Shown piece after piece: positions 9,290-17,181 of a DNA stretch of 64,000 nucleotides (the stretch's first letter is position 1; each line of letters starts with the position of its first letter). Below the pieces are notes generated by a model that did no database searches, was not told the origin of the DNA, and worked only from the letters and a program-made list of their open reading frames with translations. The stretch comes from Temperatibacter marinus (GTDB lineage Bacteria; Pseudomonadota; Alphaproteobacteria; Sphingomonadales; Kordiimonadaceae), in NCBI RefSeq assembly GCF_031598375.1, contig NZ_CP123872.1, positions 1,240,001 through 1,304,000 on the forward strand, written 5' to 3'. The translations under genes and the position numbers were made by a program.

Positions 9290-10912
9290 ATGAATCTTCT
9301 CACTAAATTTTTTTCACTTTCATTGGGCGCTCTGTTAGCTTCTAACTTTTCACCTTCAGCCTTTGTAGCGCAGAAGAGCGAGGCCCCTGCTGTTCATCTC
9401 GATCAACTTTTTGTGGGAGGATTAGTGTATGATGGTAGTGGACAAGCACCCCGAAAAGCAGATGTAGGCCTTAAGGGGGATACAATTGTTTTTATCGGTC
9501 AGTCCCAAGAGCTCTCCTTTTCAGCAAAAAAAATCATTGATATTAGGGGGCAATGGATTGCCCCAGGTTTTATTGATATGCATAGCCATGCCAATTTAGA
9601 GACGGATTACGGCCATAAAGCACTGCCTTTTTTGTATCAAGGGATTACCACCACTGTTGTCGGTGTCGATGGCTTTGGCACTCATAAAATTTCAGAAAGA
9701 ATGAAAAGTTGGGAGGACCGAGGTCTAGGGATCAATGCGCTGGCCTATGTGGGGCATGGCTCTATACGTCAAACTGTGATGGGAAAGGAAAATCGCAAGC
9801 CTAATCAGAAAGAGCTTGAGCAGATGATCACTCTGGTAAACGCCGGTATGGAAGAAGGAGCTTTCGGCCTTTCAACAGGGCTCTTTTATGTCCCTGGAAC
9901 TTATGCCGGAACGCAGGAAGTGATTGCGCTGGCAAAAGCTGCTGCTGCTTTTGAAGGGGCTCTTTATGATACTCATGATCGAGATTTAGGTGCTGTCTAT
10001 AAAGGTGTTGGTTACGATGCGTCTGTGAGAGAGGGTATAGAGATCATCGAATCTGCTGGCATACGGGGTATTTTTAGCCACTTTAACCTACAGGGCCTGC
10101 ACAATTACGGCAGAGGGGATGTGGGGGCAGGGTATATTAATGAAGCCAGAAAACGTGGGGTTGATGTATGGGCTGCTCAACATCCTTATACAGCAACTCA
10201 AAGTCGCCTTAGTGCCTATACTATTCCAAGTTGGGCTGCAGCCGGTGGACAAGAGGCAATGAATGCTCGATTTGATAATGCAGGCCAGTCTGCGAGAATA
10301 CTTTCAGTAACCAATGAGATGCTGCAAATTCGGGGGGGTGCAGAAAAAATCTTATTCACAGATCCGCGACCAAGTTTGAGTGGTAAAACCCTAGCCGCAG
10401 TCGCCGCTGACCTAGAAATCTCCCCAGCTTATGCTGCGCAACATATTTTGCGAAAAGGGGAAGCCTATGTGATGAATTTGGACCTCTACGATGCCAATAA
10501 TACACAGCGCCTTGCTATGGAGCCGTGGATGATGACATGCACTGACGGCGCAACACCGCGGCCAGATCAAGAAAAAACACATCCAAGGGCTTATGGAGCG
10601 TTTCCTATGAAGTATCGTCTTTTCTTCAGAGAACAATCCTTACTGACACCAGAATTTTTAATTCGGAGCTTTTCAGGCTTGGCTGCGGATTTTTTAGGGT
10701 TGAAGGCAAGGGGGTATATCCGGGAGGGGTATAAGGCAGATCTTGTGATTTTTAATCCGGAACAATATCGAGACTTGGCAACCTATGAAAATCCCAAACT
10801 CTTCAGCCAAGGGATGCAGCATGTTTTAGTGAATGGCATTTATGCAATCTTTGAGGGACATATGACTGGCAATTTGGCAGGCCGCCCTTTAAGGCGTTCA
10901 GGGTCCAATTAA
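9290..10912 (+). CDS. Secreted N-acyl-D-amino-acid deacylase-like amidohydrolase
   Basis: About 540 residues. A signal peptide (about residues 1-27) is followed by a D-aminoacylase/dihydroorotase-type amidohydrolase: the metal-binding IAPGFIDMHSHANLE, a mid-protein YDTHDRD, FSHFNLQG, and the C-terminal GYIREGYKADLVIFNPEQY typical of the superfamily. Family members hydrolyse N-acyl-D-amino acids or N-terminal D-residues. An upstream ATG at 9275 is rejected because its ATGGAGG is itself the ribosome site for the ATG at 9290. It has the same orientation as the hydroxyproline operon but is separated by a terminator, so it is probably its own unit. Export to the periplasm suggests use of external acylated amino acids or peptidoglycan-derived material; this is inferred. 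Confidence 0.8.
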   Translation: MNLLTKFFSLSLGALLASNFSPSAFVAQKSEAPAVHLDQLFVGGLVYDGSGQAPRKADVGLKGDTIVFIGQSQELSFSAKKIIDIRGQWIAPGFIDMHSHANLETDYGHKALPFLYQGITTTVVGVDGFGTHKISERMKSWEDRGLGINALAYVGHGSIRQTVMGKENRKPNQKELEQMITLVNAGMEEGAFGLSTGLFYVPGTYAGTQEVIALAKAAAAFEGALYDTHDRDLGAVYKGVGYDASVREGIEIIESAGIRGIFSHFNLQGLHNYGRGDVGAGYINEARKRGVDVWAAQHPYTATQSRLSAYTIPSWAAAGGQEAMNARFDNAGQSARILSVTNEMLQIRGGAEKILFTDPRPSLSGKTLAAVAADLEISPAYAAQHILRKGEAYVMNLDLYDANNTQRLAMEPWMMTCTDGATPRPDQEKTHPRAYGAFPMKYRLFFREQSLLTPEFLIRSFSGLAADFLGLKARGYIREGYKADLVIFNPEQYRDLATYENPKLFSQGMQHVLVNGIYAIFEGHMTGNLAGRPLRRSGSN

Positions 10913-11699
10913 GGCGGTTCTGCCCCTTATGTCGGCGCGCCTTTGGCAAGGCTTTCTGATTAAAGGGTGCTCTTAGATTTTCGACTGTCCAGAGTTCTCC
11001 CAATATCTACTGCGAGAATAACCAGACCTGCTGGCCTGCTTATTAGAGTATGCTTTCATAATTGCCCCCATACGGGGCCCAACTTTTTTGAAAATGGTCC
11101 TATGGAAATTGTGTCACATTCTATTCATTTTAATTTTGAGTAGTAATCATTTGTATTCTAAATATATTTATGATAGATAGGCGTCAATGGCCCCAGACAT
11201 CAGGGCTTTAGTGTAATTTAGTAAATTTTGATGTCAAAATTTAAAACGGTCTGCCAATTGAAAAGTGCGGCAGAAGACCAATGACCTTCTCAACAAAACT
11301 GAAATTTAAAGTCAGCCTTTGGCTGATTAAATTCTATGCCTGCCTATTAACTAAAGTCGCTTCTATCGAAGAAAAAACCAACCCCTGATGCCTGTAAGGA
11401 CGGTCTGAAAGCTATGTATACTCTATAGATTAGGGCGGCTGTGTCATAAAGTGTCACCGTATAAGTATTGCTAAAATGATTTGTGCACTGTCTTAGGTCT
11501 AACCGTGCAGCATGACTGTTTTTGATCAGCCAAGAAGAACCAAAAAATCTATCGTATTCGAAACATCATGTTGAATAACTTGATTTTTACCGCGTACCTA
11601 TAGTTTTGCCTTTTGCTTTTTGTGTCTTAAGGCTTTGTTATTGGAATAGGGTGATAGTCTGTGTACACTCTCTGTATCTTGAAGAAGGGGAGGGGTATC
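10913..11699. other. 787-bp intergenic region with several hairpins
   Basis: No convincing gene. A weak terminator-like element sits at 11064-11086 (GCCCC/GGGGC, then six T). A perfect inverted repeat lies at 11222-11243. A bulged hairpin lies at about 11304-11333 (core TCAGCC-TTT-GGCTGA at 11312-11326). A 35-codon frame (11281-11388, MTFSTKLKFK start, hydrophobic centre) overlaps this hairpin but has only a weak ribosome site. The region could hold a small RNA or regulatory DNA for the gene at 11700, or be decayed sequence. Confidence 0.4.
11222..11243. repeat. Perfect 22-bp inverted repeat
   Basis: TAAATTTTGA and TCAAAATTTA form perfect 10-bp arms around a TG centre. It could be an operator for a dimeric regulator or an RNA hairpin; it is about 456 bp from the next start codon. 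No regulator is assigned. Confidence 0.5.
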
Positions 11700-12428
11700 A
11701 TGAGTGAATTAGATAGAAAATATTCTGAATTAGAAAGTTTTTCCTTAGCGTCCGAGTTAGCCAAAAGTTGCAGAGATCATGCGGGGCTCGCTATTATGAT
11801 TTCCTATGCGTTGATCACTTTGACGGGACTACTTTACCTCCAAACTTTCTATAGTATTAAATTTGATATAGCAATCCTGGCCTTTGTAACCATTGAGGAT
11901 GTTTTATTGGCTGGAGTTAGAGAACCTCTGATCGTCGGCGTCTTTTTTGCCGTTGTGGTATTTCAACTCATCTCAGATATGGCCATCAGATGGCAAGCAA
12001 AAACAATGAAGGGCATGTTGACTAAAGAGTCGGACACAATTGGGCAAAGAGTGATCAAAAGCCTTCTGTGGGTCCCTAAAAAAGGGATTTCGATTATTTT
12101 CGGCTATTTTGTTTTTCTCATTGTTTTCAATCTGCTGATTTATAAATTTGCGCTTCATAAGGCAGACGAAATCTTACGCGGTGAAAGCAGCAATGAAGTA
12201 GAGATCACACTCGATGGATCAGAAAAGCAGACATTTATTTTGCTAGGGGCTGTTAATCAATATGTTGCGGTTTATGATCAAGGCAGCAAAAAAGCTATCC
12301 TCTATAATCACGAGGCCATCATAGAAATACAAAATCGGGCTAAGTCAAGGGACATGCCGCTTGAAAAGATCCCTGAGACTGAGACCAAAGCGCCCAAAAA
12401 GCCAAAAAGAGAGGGTGAGAATGATTGA
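11700..12428 (+). CDS. Hypothetical membrane protein
   Basis: A protein of about 242 residues that I do not recognise. Membrane segments are predicted near residues 29-50, 58-75, 79-98 and 130-155; the C-terminal 90 residues are polar and end in a Lys/Glu-rich tail (KAPKKPKREGEND). A frame extension to 11661 is rejected because AGGGGAGGGG at 11686-11695 is placed for the ATG at 11700. It is a single gene, convergent with the hydrolase downstream. No enzymatic motif is visible, so no function is offered. Confidence 0.7.
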   Translation: MSELDRKYSELESFSLASELAKSCRDHAGLAIMISYALITLTGLLYLQTFYSIKFDIAILAFVTIEDVLLAGVREPLIVGVFFAVVVFQLISDMAIRWQAKTMKGMLTKESDTIGQRVIKSLLWVPKKGISIIFGYFVFLIVFNLLIYKFALHKADEILRGESSNEVEITLDGSEKQTFILLGAVNQYVAVYDQGSKKAILYNHEAIIEIQNRAKSRDMPLEKIPETETKAPKKPKREGEND

Positions 12429-12440
12429 CCTCTCTTTTTG
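12403..12440. terminator. Bidirectional terminator overlapping a gene end
   Basis: A perfect 12-bp stem (CAAAAAGAGAGG at 12403-12414, CCTCTCTTTTTG at 12429-12440). The A-run and T-run at its two sides let it serve both the gene ending at 12428 and the converging gene ending at 12451. The left arm lies in the coding sequence and encodes part of the Lys-rich tail. Confidence 0.75.
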
Positions 12441-12450
12441 ATTATGGGGT

Positions 12451-13881
12451 CTAGGGAGTCTGGTTGATCCATTGTACAATCAGTTCTAGAACGCGCGGCG
12501 CCATCGTTTCTTTGATGGAGGCATATTCATTCATCAATCCAGTATCTGCCGTTTGAAACAGGTGATTAACACCTTCAATTTCTTTGATCACACTCATGCT
12601 ATGAACGTTTTTTGACAGGGCGAGTTTGATCGCCTTTAAATTTTCACTTGATCGCATTTGTGTATCTTTAGAGCCGTGCAAAGCCAGAACTGGAATGGTT
12701 AATTTATTGAGGGTTTCCTGAGGATCATAACCAAGAAAATATTTTGTCCAAGGCAACATAAGTTGTTGCAGGCGTCCCGCAGAAAGGCTGCCGCCCCCTA
12801 GCCTCGTGAGGGTCTTTTGAGTGTCTGAATTAAAAGAAGCCCATGTTGATTGATAGCTCTTTTTGAGAGCGTCAGACAAGGTAGCACGGTCGTCATGGGT
12901 GAGTACTGTATGATTAAGCGCAGCAGTCATACGACTACCTTTGTCCGCAGACTTTTCAGAGACACCGCTATAGCGGAGGAAGCGTCTAACTTGTTCAACT
13001 GCAATTTCATCGCCCTTAAGTCCAGGGCCTGCAAGCATGACCACAAAGGATACATCCTCATTTGAATTAGCGACAAGGGGGGCAATTAAACCGCCTTCGC
13101 TGTGCCCTATTAAGCCAATAGACTGGATAGGTAAATCCGATTTTTCCTTTAAGAAAGCTACAGCCGCTGATGTATCAGAGGCGAAATCAAGACTCGTCGC
13201 TTTGTAGAATTCTCCTTCAGATTTCCCTACGCCTCTGTCGTCAACTCTGAGGACGATAATCCCATTTCTTGCAAGATGGTCTGCGAGAACTTTGAAGGTT
13301 TTATGGCCCATAAAAGATTGATCCCGGTCTTGAGGGCCAGAGCCTGTGATGAGGACCACTGCTTTTTTCAATGCCGATATCTTCGGGATTGAGAGAGTGC
13401 CAGCAAGGCGATTGGAGGTGGTTGTATTTTTAAAGAATACTTCTGTCTCATCATAGGGCAACGGCAAAGGACCTGCCTGAGGTGCGGGCGCCGGATCCTT
13501 AGTATATCTTTCGAGGATCAAGGGAAATTTTTGGCCAGCCTGCACCCAGTGACCAGAGAGCATTCCTTCGATTAAGTGCCCTTCAAAATAGGCGCTGGCC
13601 ACTGTAATTGTCATTTTTAGTCTCGCACCTTGGATAGAAAGGTCAGATACGGGGAGGTCAGTTACACCTTGCCGAGGGCTATCCATTGTGGCTTTGAGTG
13701 TGTCGCCTGTACCGGGTGAGATATGAAAGAGAATAGGGATTTTTTGAGATCCAACCGTTAGCTCTCCTCTCCAATCGCCCGTAAAGTGAGGGGGCTTTTC
13801 TTGTGCGGCAGCTATAGGGGTTATGTGCATACCAATGAGGAAGGTCAGGAGTATTCTCTTCAAAGACCGTATCATGGGCAC
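12451..13881 (-). CDS. Secreted alpha/beta hydrolase with N-terminal beta domain
   Basis: 476 residues. A signal peptide (about residues 1-27) is followed by a domain of about 100 residues (HFTGDWRGELTVGSQKIPIL and on) found before some bacterial serine hydrolases, and then an alpha/beta hydrolase. The nucleophile is the Ser of GLIGHSEGGLIAP, the acid is probably in LALHGSKDTQM and the histidine in EGVNHLFQ. It resembles COG1073-type dienelactone/peptidase-like hydrolases; the substrate is unknown. The downstream end is convergent with a membrane protein. Upstream it overlaps a 70-residue membrane protein by 10 bp, so the two are co-transcribed. Confidence 0.8.
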   Translation of the reverse strand: MPMIRSLKRILLTFLIGMHITPIAAAQEKPPHFTGDWRGELTVGSQKIPILFHISPGTGDTLKATMDSPRQGVTDLPVSDLSIQGARLKMTITVASAYFEGHLIEGMLSGHWVQAGQKFPLILERYTKDPAPAPQAGPLPLPYDETEVFFKNTTTSNRLAGTLSIPKISALKKAVVLITGSGPQDRDQSFMGHKTFKVLADHLARNGIIVLRVDDRGVGKSEGEFYKATSLDFASDTSAAVAFLKEKSDLPIQSIGLIGHSEGGLIAPLVANSNEDVSFVVMLAGPGLKGDEIAVEQVRRFLRYSGVSEKSADKGSRMTAALNHTVLTHDDRATLSDALKKSYQSTWASFNSDTQKTLTRLGGGSLSAGRLQQLMLPWTKYFLGYDPQETLNKLTIPVLALHGSKDTQMRSSENLKAIKLALSKNVHSMSVIKEIEGVNHLFQTADTGLMNEYASIKETMAPRVLELIVQWINQTP

Positions 13882-14084
13882 TTCCCTTTTACTTGAATAT
13901 CGCTAATGTTTCTTTGGCAGGCCTTTTGGTGGGAGACATGGCTGAATGTCCATAAGCCTATTAGGGTTATAAAAAAGGCTTCTCTCATGTAGCTTTCTCG
14001 AAATAAGAAAGTCAGACCGAGGATCATGACGGCCCAAAGTATATTTTGTTTTACTGTCGCTTTATTAGGTTGCTTATCGTGCAT
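13872..14084 (-). CDS. Small hypothetical membrane protein
   Basis: 70 residues. It has two short hydrophobic segments (ILWAVMILGLTFLF and AFFITLIGLWTF) between charged ends. It overlaps the start of the hydrolase gene by 10 bp on the same strand, which supports it being real and translationally coupled. No family is recognised. Confidence 0.6.
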   Translation of the reverse strand: MHDKQPNKATVKQNILWAVMILGLTFLFRESYMREAFFITLIGLWTFSHVSHQKACQRNISDIQVKGKCP

Positions 14085-14299
14085 TTCTTATCCTTTCGCA
14101 TTATAGTTGGGTTAGTGGGAGGCATTTTAGATTTCTTACATATTTTTATTGTTGCAACGAAAGAAGCTGATCGACAGGGGTGGGTATAGGCCGCATAAGA
14201 TTCTTGATAAAATCAAGGAAAAAGCTCAGAGCAGAATATCACTGCAGGATCGGTTAGATCTATGATATCGTTGACTATAACCAAGAGAAAGCTGGGCCA

Positions 14300-16081
14300 A
14301 TGACAACCGACCAAATAATCTTTTTTCTAATATTAGGATGTGTATTTCTGTTATTTGTATGGGGGCGGTGGCGCTATGATTTTATTGCCTTCGGCGCTTT
14401 GCTAGCCTCGGTTTTTGCGGGATTAGTCTCATCAGAAATAGCCTTCAGTGGTTTCTCTCATCCTGCTGTGATTACAGTTGCGTCCGTGCTTATTATCAGT
14501 CGTGGAATTGCGGTTTCTGGGGCAATTGACCGCATTGCCCACATCGTAGTGCCCCCTGTAAAAAGTCTGGCGCTTCAAATTGGCTGTATGTCCGGGTTCG
14601 CGGCACTGTTATCTGCTATCATGAATAATGTAGCAGCCTTAGCCCTGCTGATGCCAGCCACAATCGAGAGTGCAAAAAACGCAAAGAGATCGCCAGCCCT
14701 TTTGCTCATGCCGCTTTCCTTTGGATCGATCCTTGGGGGATTGATTACTTTGATTGGCACGCCGCCTAACATTGTCATTGGAAGCTATCGTCAAGATGCC
14801 TTGGGTGAACCTTTTTCTATGTTTGACTTTGCCCCTGTAGGCGGGGTGATTGCCCTTGTTGGTGTGATATACCTAGCTCTTATTGGCTGGCGCCTTCTTC
14901 CAAAGGAAAGGCAGTCTAATGCAGTGACGGATGAACTTTTTGATATTGATAATTATACCAGTGAGGTTGTCGTCAAAGGAGACTCTGCAGTCATCGGGAT
15001 GAAGCTTTCAGAGTTTTCAAGGTTGGCAAAAGAACAAGATGTCATTGTGGTAGACTTTGTGCGCAATCATCAACCTTTAGGTCTCAGAAAATCTGCCACT
15101 TTGATCAAGGAAAAAGATTGTTTGATCGTCGTGGCAACACCAAAGGATTTGGATGGGTTTACCAACAAAAATTCACTAGAATTGAAAGGTCAGGACGAAG
15201 AAGGAAAAGGCATATTTAGTGTGAGCGATGCCATGATGATGGAGGCAGTCATTTCATCAGATAGCCGTTTAATCGGACGTGAAAGCGGCGATATTCGCCT
15301 TAAATCACGCTATGGTCTCAATCTTCTCGGAGTCTCTCGACAAGGGAAAACCATCAGAAAACGCTTGCATAAAGTGATTTTCCAAGCGGGCGATATTTTG
15401 CTTTTGCAAGGAGATGACTGTATGCCCGATGCCCTGGCCAAGTTTAAGCTATTACCTTTGGAATCGCGTGATATTCAGATTGGTAAAAGAAGTCATGCTT
15501 GGCTTGCTATAGGTCTGTTGGCTTTTGCTTTGATACTAACAGCAACAGGAACTTTTGGCCTCACCATTTGTTTGGCCATTGCTGCCTTTGGTATGGTGGC
15601 GACATCCATTGTGCCTCTAAGGGATGTATACGATTCTATTGACTGGCCTGTCCTTGTGCTTGTGGGGGCGATGATTCCCATCGGAGGGGCCCTTGAAACA
15701 ACCGGTTCTACAACATTGATTACAGACTTTATATTAAGCGTCTCTGAGGGGTATTCTCCCGTCATTGTTTTGCTGCTGCTCTTTATTATTACGATGACAT
15801 TGTCTGATATTATGAATAATGTGGCGACAGCTGTGATGATGGCGCCCATCGGAGTCGCTTTAGCAACAGCACTGGATGTCAATCCTGATACTTTTCTGAT
15901 GGCTGTAGCCGTTTCTTCATCCTGTGCATTCCTTACACCCATTGGGCATAAGAATAATGCCCTTGTCATGGGGCCTGGGGGGTATGAATTTGGAGATTAC
16001 TGGCGCGTGGGCTTACCCTTAGAAGTCATTATAACCTGTGTGGCGATCCCCATGATTTTACTCGTTTGGCCACTCACATAG
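14300..16081 (+). CDS. SLC13/DASS-type transporter with two TrkA-C domains
   Basis: 593 residues. Two blocks of membrane helices (about residues 1-205 and 395-593) flank two cytoplasmic TrkA-C-like domains (about 215-300 and 305-390; for example the SRLIGRESGDIRLKSRYGLN and QAGDILLLQGDD segments). The repeated SNNA-type hairpins appear as AIMNNVAALALL and DIMNNVATAVMM, and IGTPPNIVIG is the typical SLC13 signature. The family carries dicarboxylates, sulfate or similar anions with Na+. TrkA-C-containing members are often annotated as sulfate or citrate permeases, but the substrate cannot be fixed here. It stands alone; the alginate regulator begins 90 bp downstream. Confidence 0.85.
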   Translation: MTTDQIIFFLILGCVFLLFVWGRWRYDFIAFGALLASVFAGLVSSEIAFSGFSHPAVITVASVLIISRGIAVSGAIDRIAHIVVPPVKSLALQIGCMSGFAALLSAIMNNVAALALLMPATIESAKNAKRSPALLLMPLSFGSILGGLITLIGTPPNIVIGSYRQDALGEPFSMFDFAPVGGVIALVGVIYLALIGWRLLPKERQSNAVTDELFDIDNYTSEVVVKGDSAVIGMKLSEFSRLAKEQDVIVVDFVRNHQPLGLRKSATLIKEKDCLIVVATPKDLDGFTNKNSLELKGQDEEGKGIFSVSDAMMMEAVISSDSRLIGRESGDIRLKSRYGLNLLGVSRQGKTIRKRLHKVIFQAGDILLLQGDDCMPDALAKFKLLPLESRDIQIGKRSHAWLAIGLLAFALILTATGTFGLTICLAIAAFGMVATSIVPLRDVYDSIDWPVLVLVGAMIPIGGALETTGSTTLITDFILSVSEGYSPVIVLLLLFIITMTLSDIMNNVATAVMMAPIGVALATALDVNPDTFLMAVAVSSSCAFLTPIGHKNNALVMGPGGYEFGDYWRVGLPLEVIITCVAIPMILLVWPLT

Positions 16082-16122
16082 GAATATTGATCTCTGGAAA
16101 AATTCTTCTTGCGTGGTAAACC

Positions 16123-16140
16123 AATTTGGTATATCGCTTA
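16123..16140. promoter_or_regulatory. Candidate GntR operator O1 (UxuR/ExuR-like half palindrome)
   Basis: AATTTGGTATATCGCTTA agrees at 13 of 18 positions with the UxuR/ExuR palindrome AAATTGGTATACCAATTT. It lies 31 bp before the regulator start and 2 bp from a second, better site. Binding is inferred. Confidence 0.5.
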
Positions 16141-16142
16141 TT

Positions 16143-16160
16143 GAAGTGGTTTACCAATTG
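16143..16160. promoter_or_regulatory. Candidate GntR operator O2, next to the regulator's ribosome site
   Basis: GAAGTGGTTTACCAATTG agrees with the UxuR/ExuR consensus at 14 of 18 positions. It abuts the GGGAG ribosome site at 16161-16165, so repressor binding here would give autoregulation. Confidence 0.6.
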
Positions 16161-16170
16161 GGGAGTAAGT

Positions 16171-16923
16171 ATGACAGAAAAACGATTATATCAAAAAATT
16201 GCTGATGCAATTTTGTCCTTGATTGAGGAGCGTAAATTAACGCCAGGTAGTCGCTTGCCAGGGGAGCGGGAACTTGCGGAGCAATTTGGGGTGAGTCGTG
16301 TGATCATTCGTGAAGCTGAGATTGCTCTCGAAACCAGAGGATATATTGAAGTCCGGACGGGATCAGGGGCCTATGTTATAGAGCAAAATGGCAAGGGACA
16401 GGCAGAATATTTACCAGAGGTCAGTCCCTTCGAGCTTACAGAAGCGCGAACTCTTTTTGAAGGAGAGGCTGCTGCACTGGCTGCTCCTATCATATCCGAA
16501 GAAGATCTTAATAAATTAGAGGCCTCTATCTTCGCAATGTCAGAGGAACAGCCACATAATGGACTATCAGGAGATGAGGCAGATCGTGAATTTCACATGA
16601 CGATTGCACGTGCCTCTAAAAACCCAGCTGTGATTCATATGGTTGAATTACTGTGGAAGTTACGTGCCAAAGGGCGTGCAACTCAGTCTGTTTATAAACG
16701 GGTATGCGAGGAAGATACGGCTTACCGTGAATCAGAGCATGAACACATTCTTCAGGCTTTGAGAGAACGGGACCCGATGAAGGCTCGGGCGGCGATGCGC
16801 CAGCATTTTAATCGATTATTAGACGCCATGCTTGTTGCGACTGAGCAAGAGGCCGTTGAGAAAATTAAAGAGCAAGTGTCTGCCAGTAGAGAGCGCTTTA
16901 CCATTGCCAGAAACCTTGGTTAA
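16171..16923 (+). CDS. GntR-family (FadR subfamily) regulator of alginate utilisation
   Basis: About 250 residues. The N-terminal winged helix (LTPGSRLPGERELAEQFGVS, then VIIREAEIALETRGYIEVRTGSGAYV) is followed by an all-helical FCD ligand domain with the usual metal-site histidines (DREFHMTIARASKNP, SEHEHILQAL, AMRQHFNRLL). Its operators next to the gene and next to the receptor gene resemble UxuR/ExuR sites, regulators that respond to hexuronate-pathway intermediates. The effector is probably an alginate breakdown product such as KDG, by inference. The frame extends to 16126, but GGGAG at 16161-16165 and the domain start favour 16171. It is closed by its own terminator. Confidence 0.88.
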   Translation: MTEKRLYQKIADAILSLIEERKLTPGSRLPGERELAEQFGVSRVIIREAEIALETRGYIEVRTGSGAYVIEQNGKGQAEYLPEVSPFELTEARTLFEGEAAALAAPIISEEDLNKLEASIFAMSEEQPHNGLSGDEADREFHMTIARASKNPAVIHMVELLWKLRAKGRATQSVYKRVCEEDTAYRESEHEHILQALRERDPMKARAAMRQHFNRLLDAMLVATEQEAVEKIKEQVSASRERFTIARNLG

Positions 16924-16947
16924 AGAGCTGAAAATCGGTAAAAAAAT

Positions 16948-16989
16948 TGGCCAAACTGGAGAATATCTTCTGGTTTGGCCATTTTTTTT
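16948..16989 (+). terminator. Rho-independent terminator after the GntR gene
   Basis: A 9-bp stem TGGCCAAAC (16948-16956) with GTTTGGCCA (16973-16981), a 16-base apical region, then eight T at 16982-16989. Confidence 0.85.
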
Positions 16990-17033
16990 AAAAAACAAAA
17001 ACACGTAAATAACTGTAATATATACACAATACC

Positions 17034-17051
17034 AAATTGGTATACCAATAT
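17034..17051. promoter_or_regulatory. Near-perfect UxuR/ExuR-like operator before the alginate receptor
   Basis: AAATTGGTATACCAATAT matches the UxuR/ExuR palindrome at 17 of 18 positions. It lies 130 bp upstream of the receptor start. A second inverted repeat, GTCAAC-N6-GTTGAC at 17073-17090, follows and may be an accessory site or leader hairpin. Confidence 0.75.
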
Positions 17052-17181
17052 AGCAAATAAAGTAAGTCATTGGTCAACATTATGGTTGACTATTATTGTT
17101 ATATTGGTTAGTCCTGATAAGCCGAAATGATTAGGAGGGAAGTCCAATTCAAATTCGGTTAGGAACACAGGGAGGGAAGTT

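Noticed and set aside
15493-15969. A 158-codon frame on the minus strand
   Set aside because: It lies antisense inside the SLC13 transporter gene; the composition reflects the hydrophobic helices of the sense protein.
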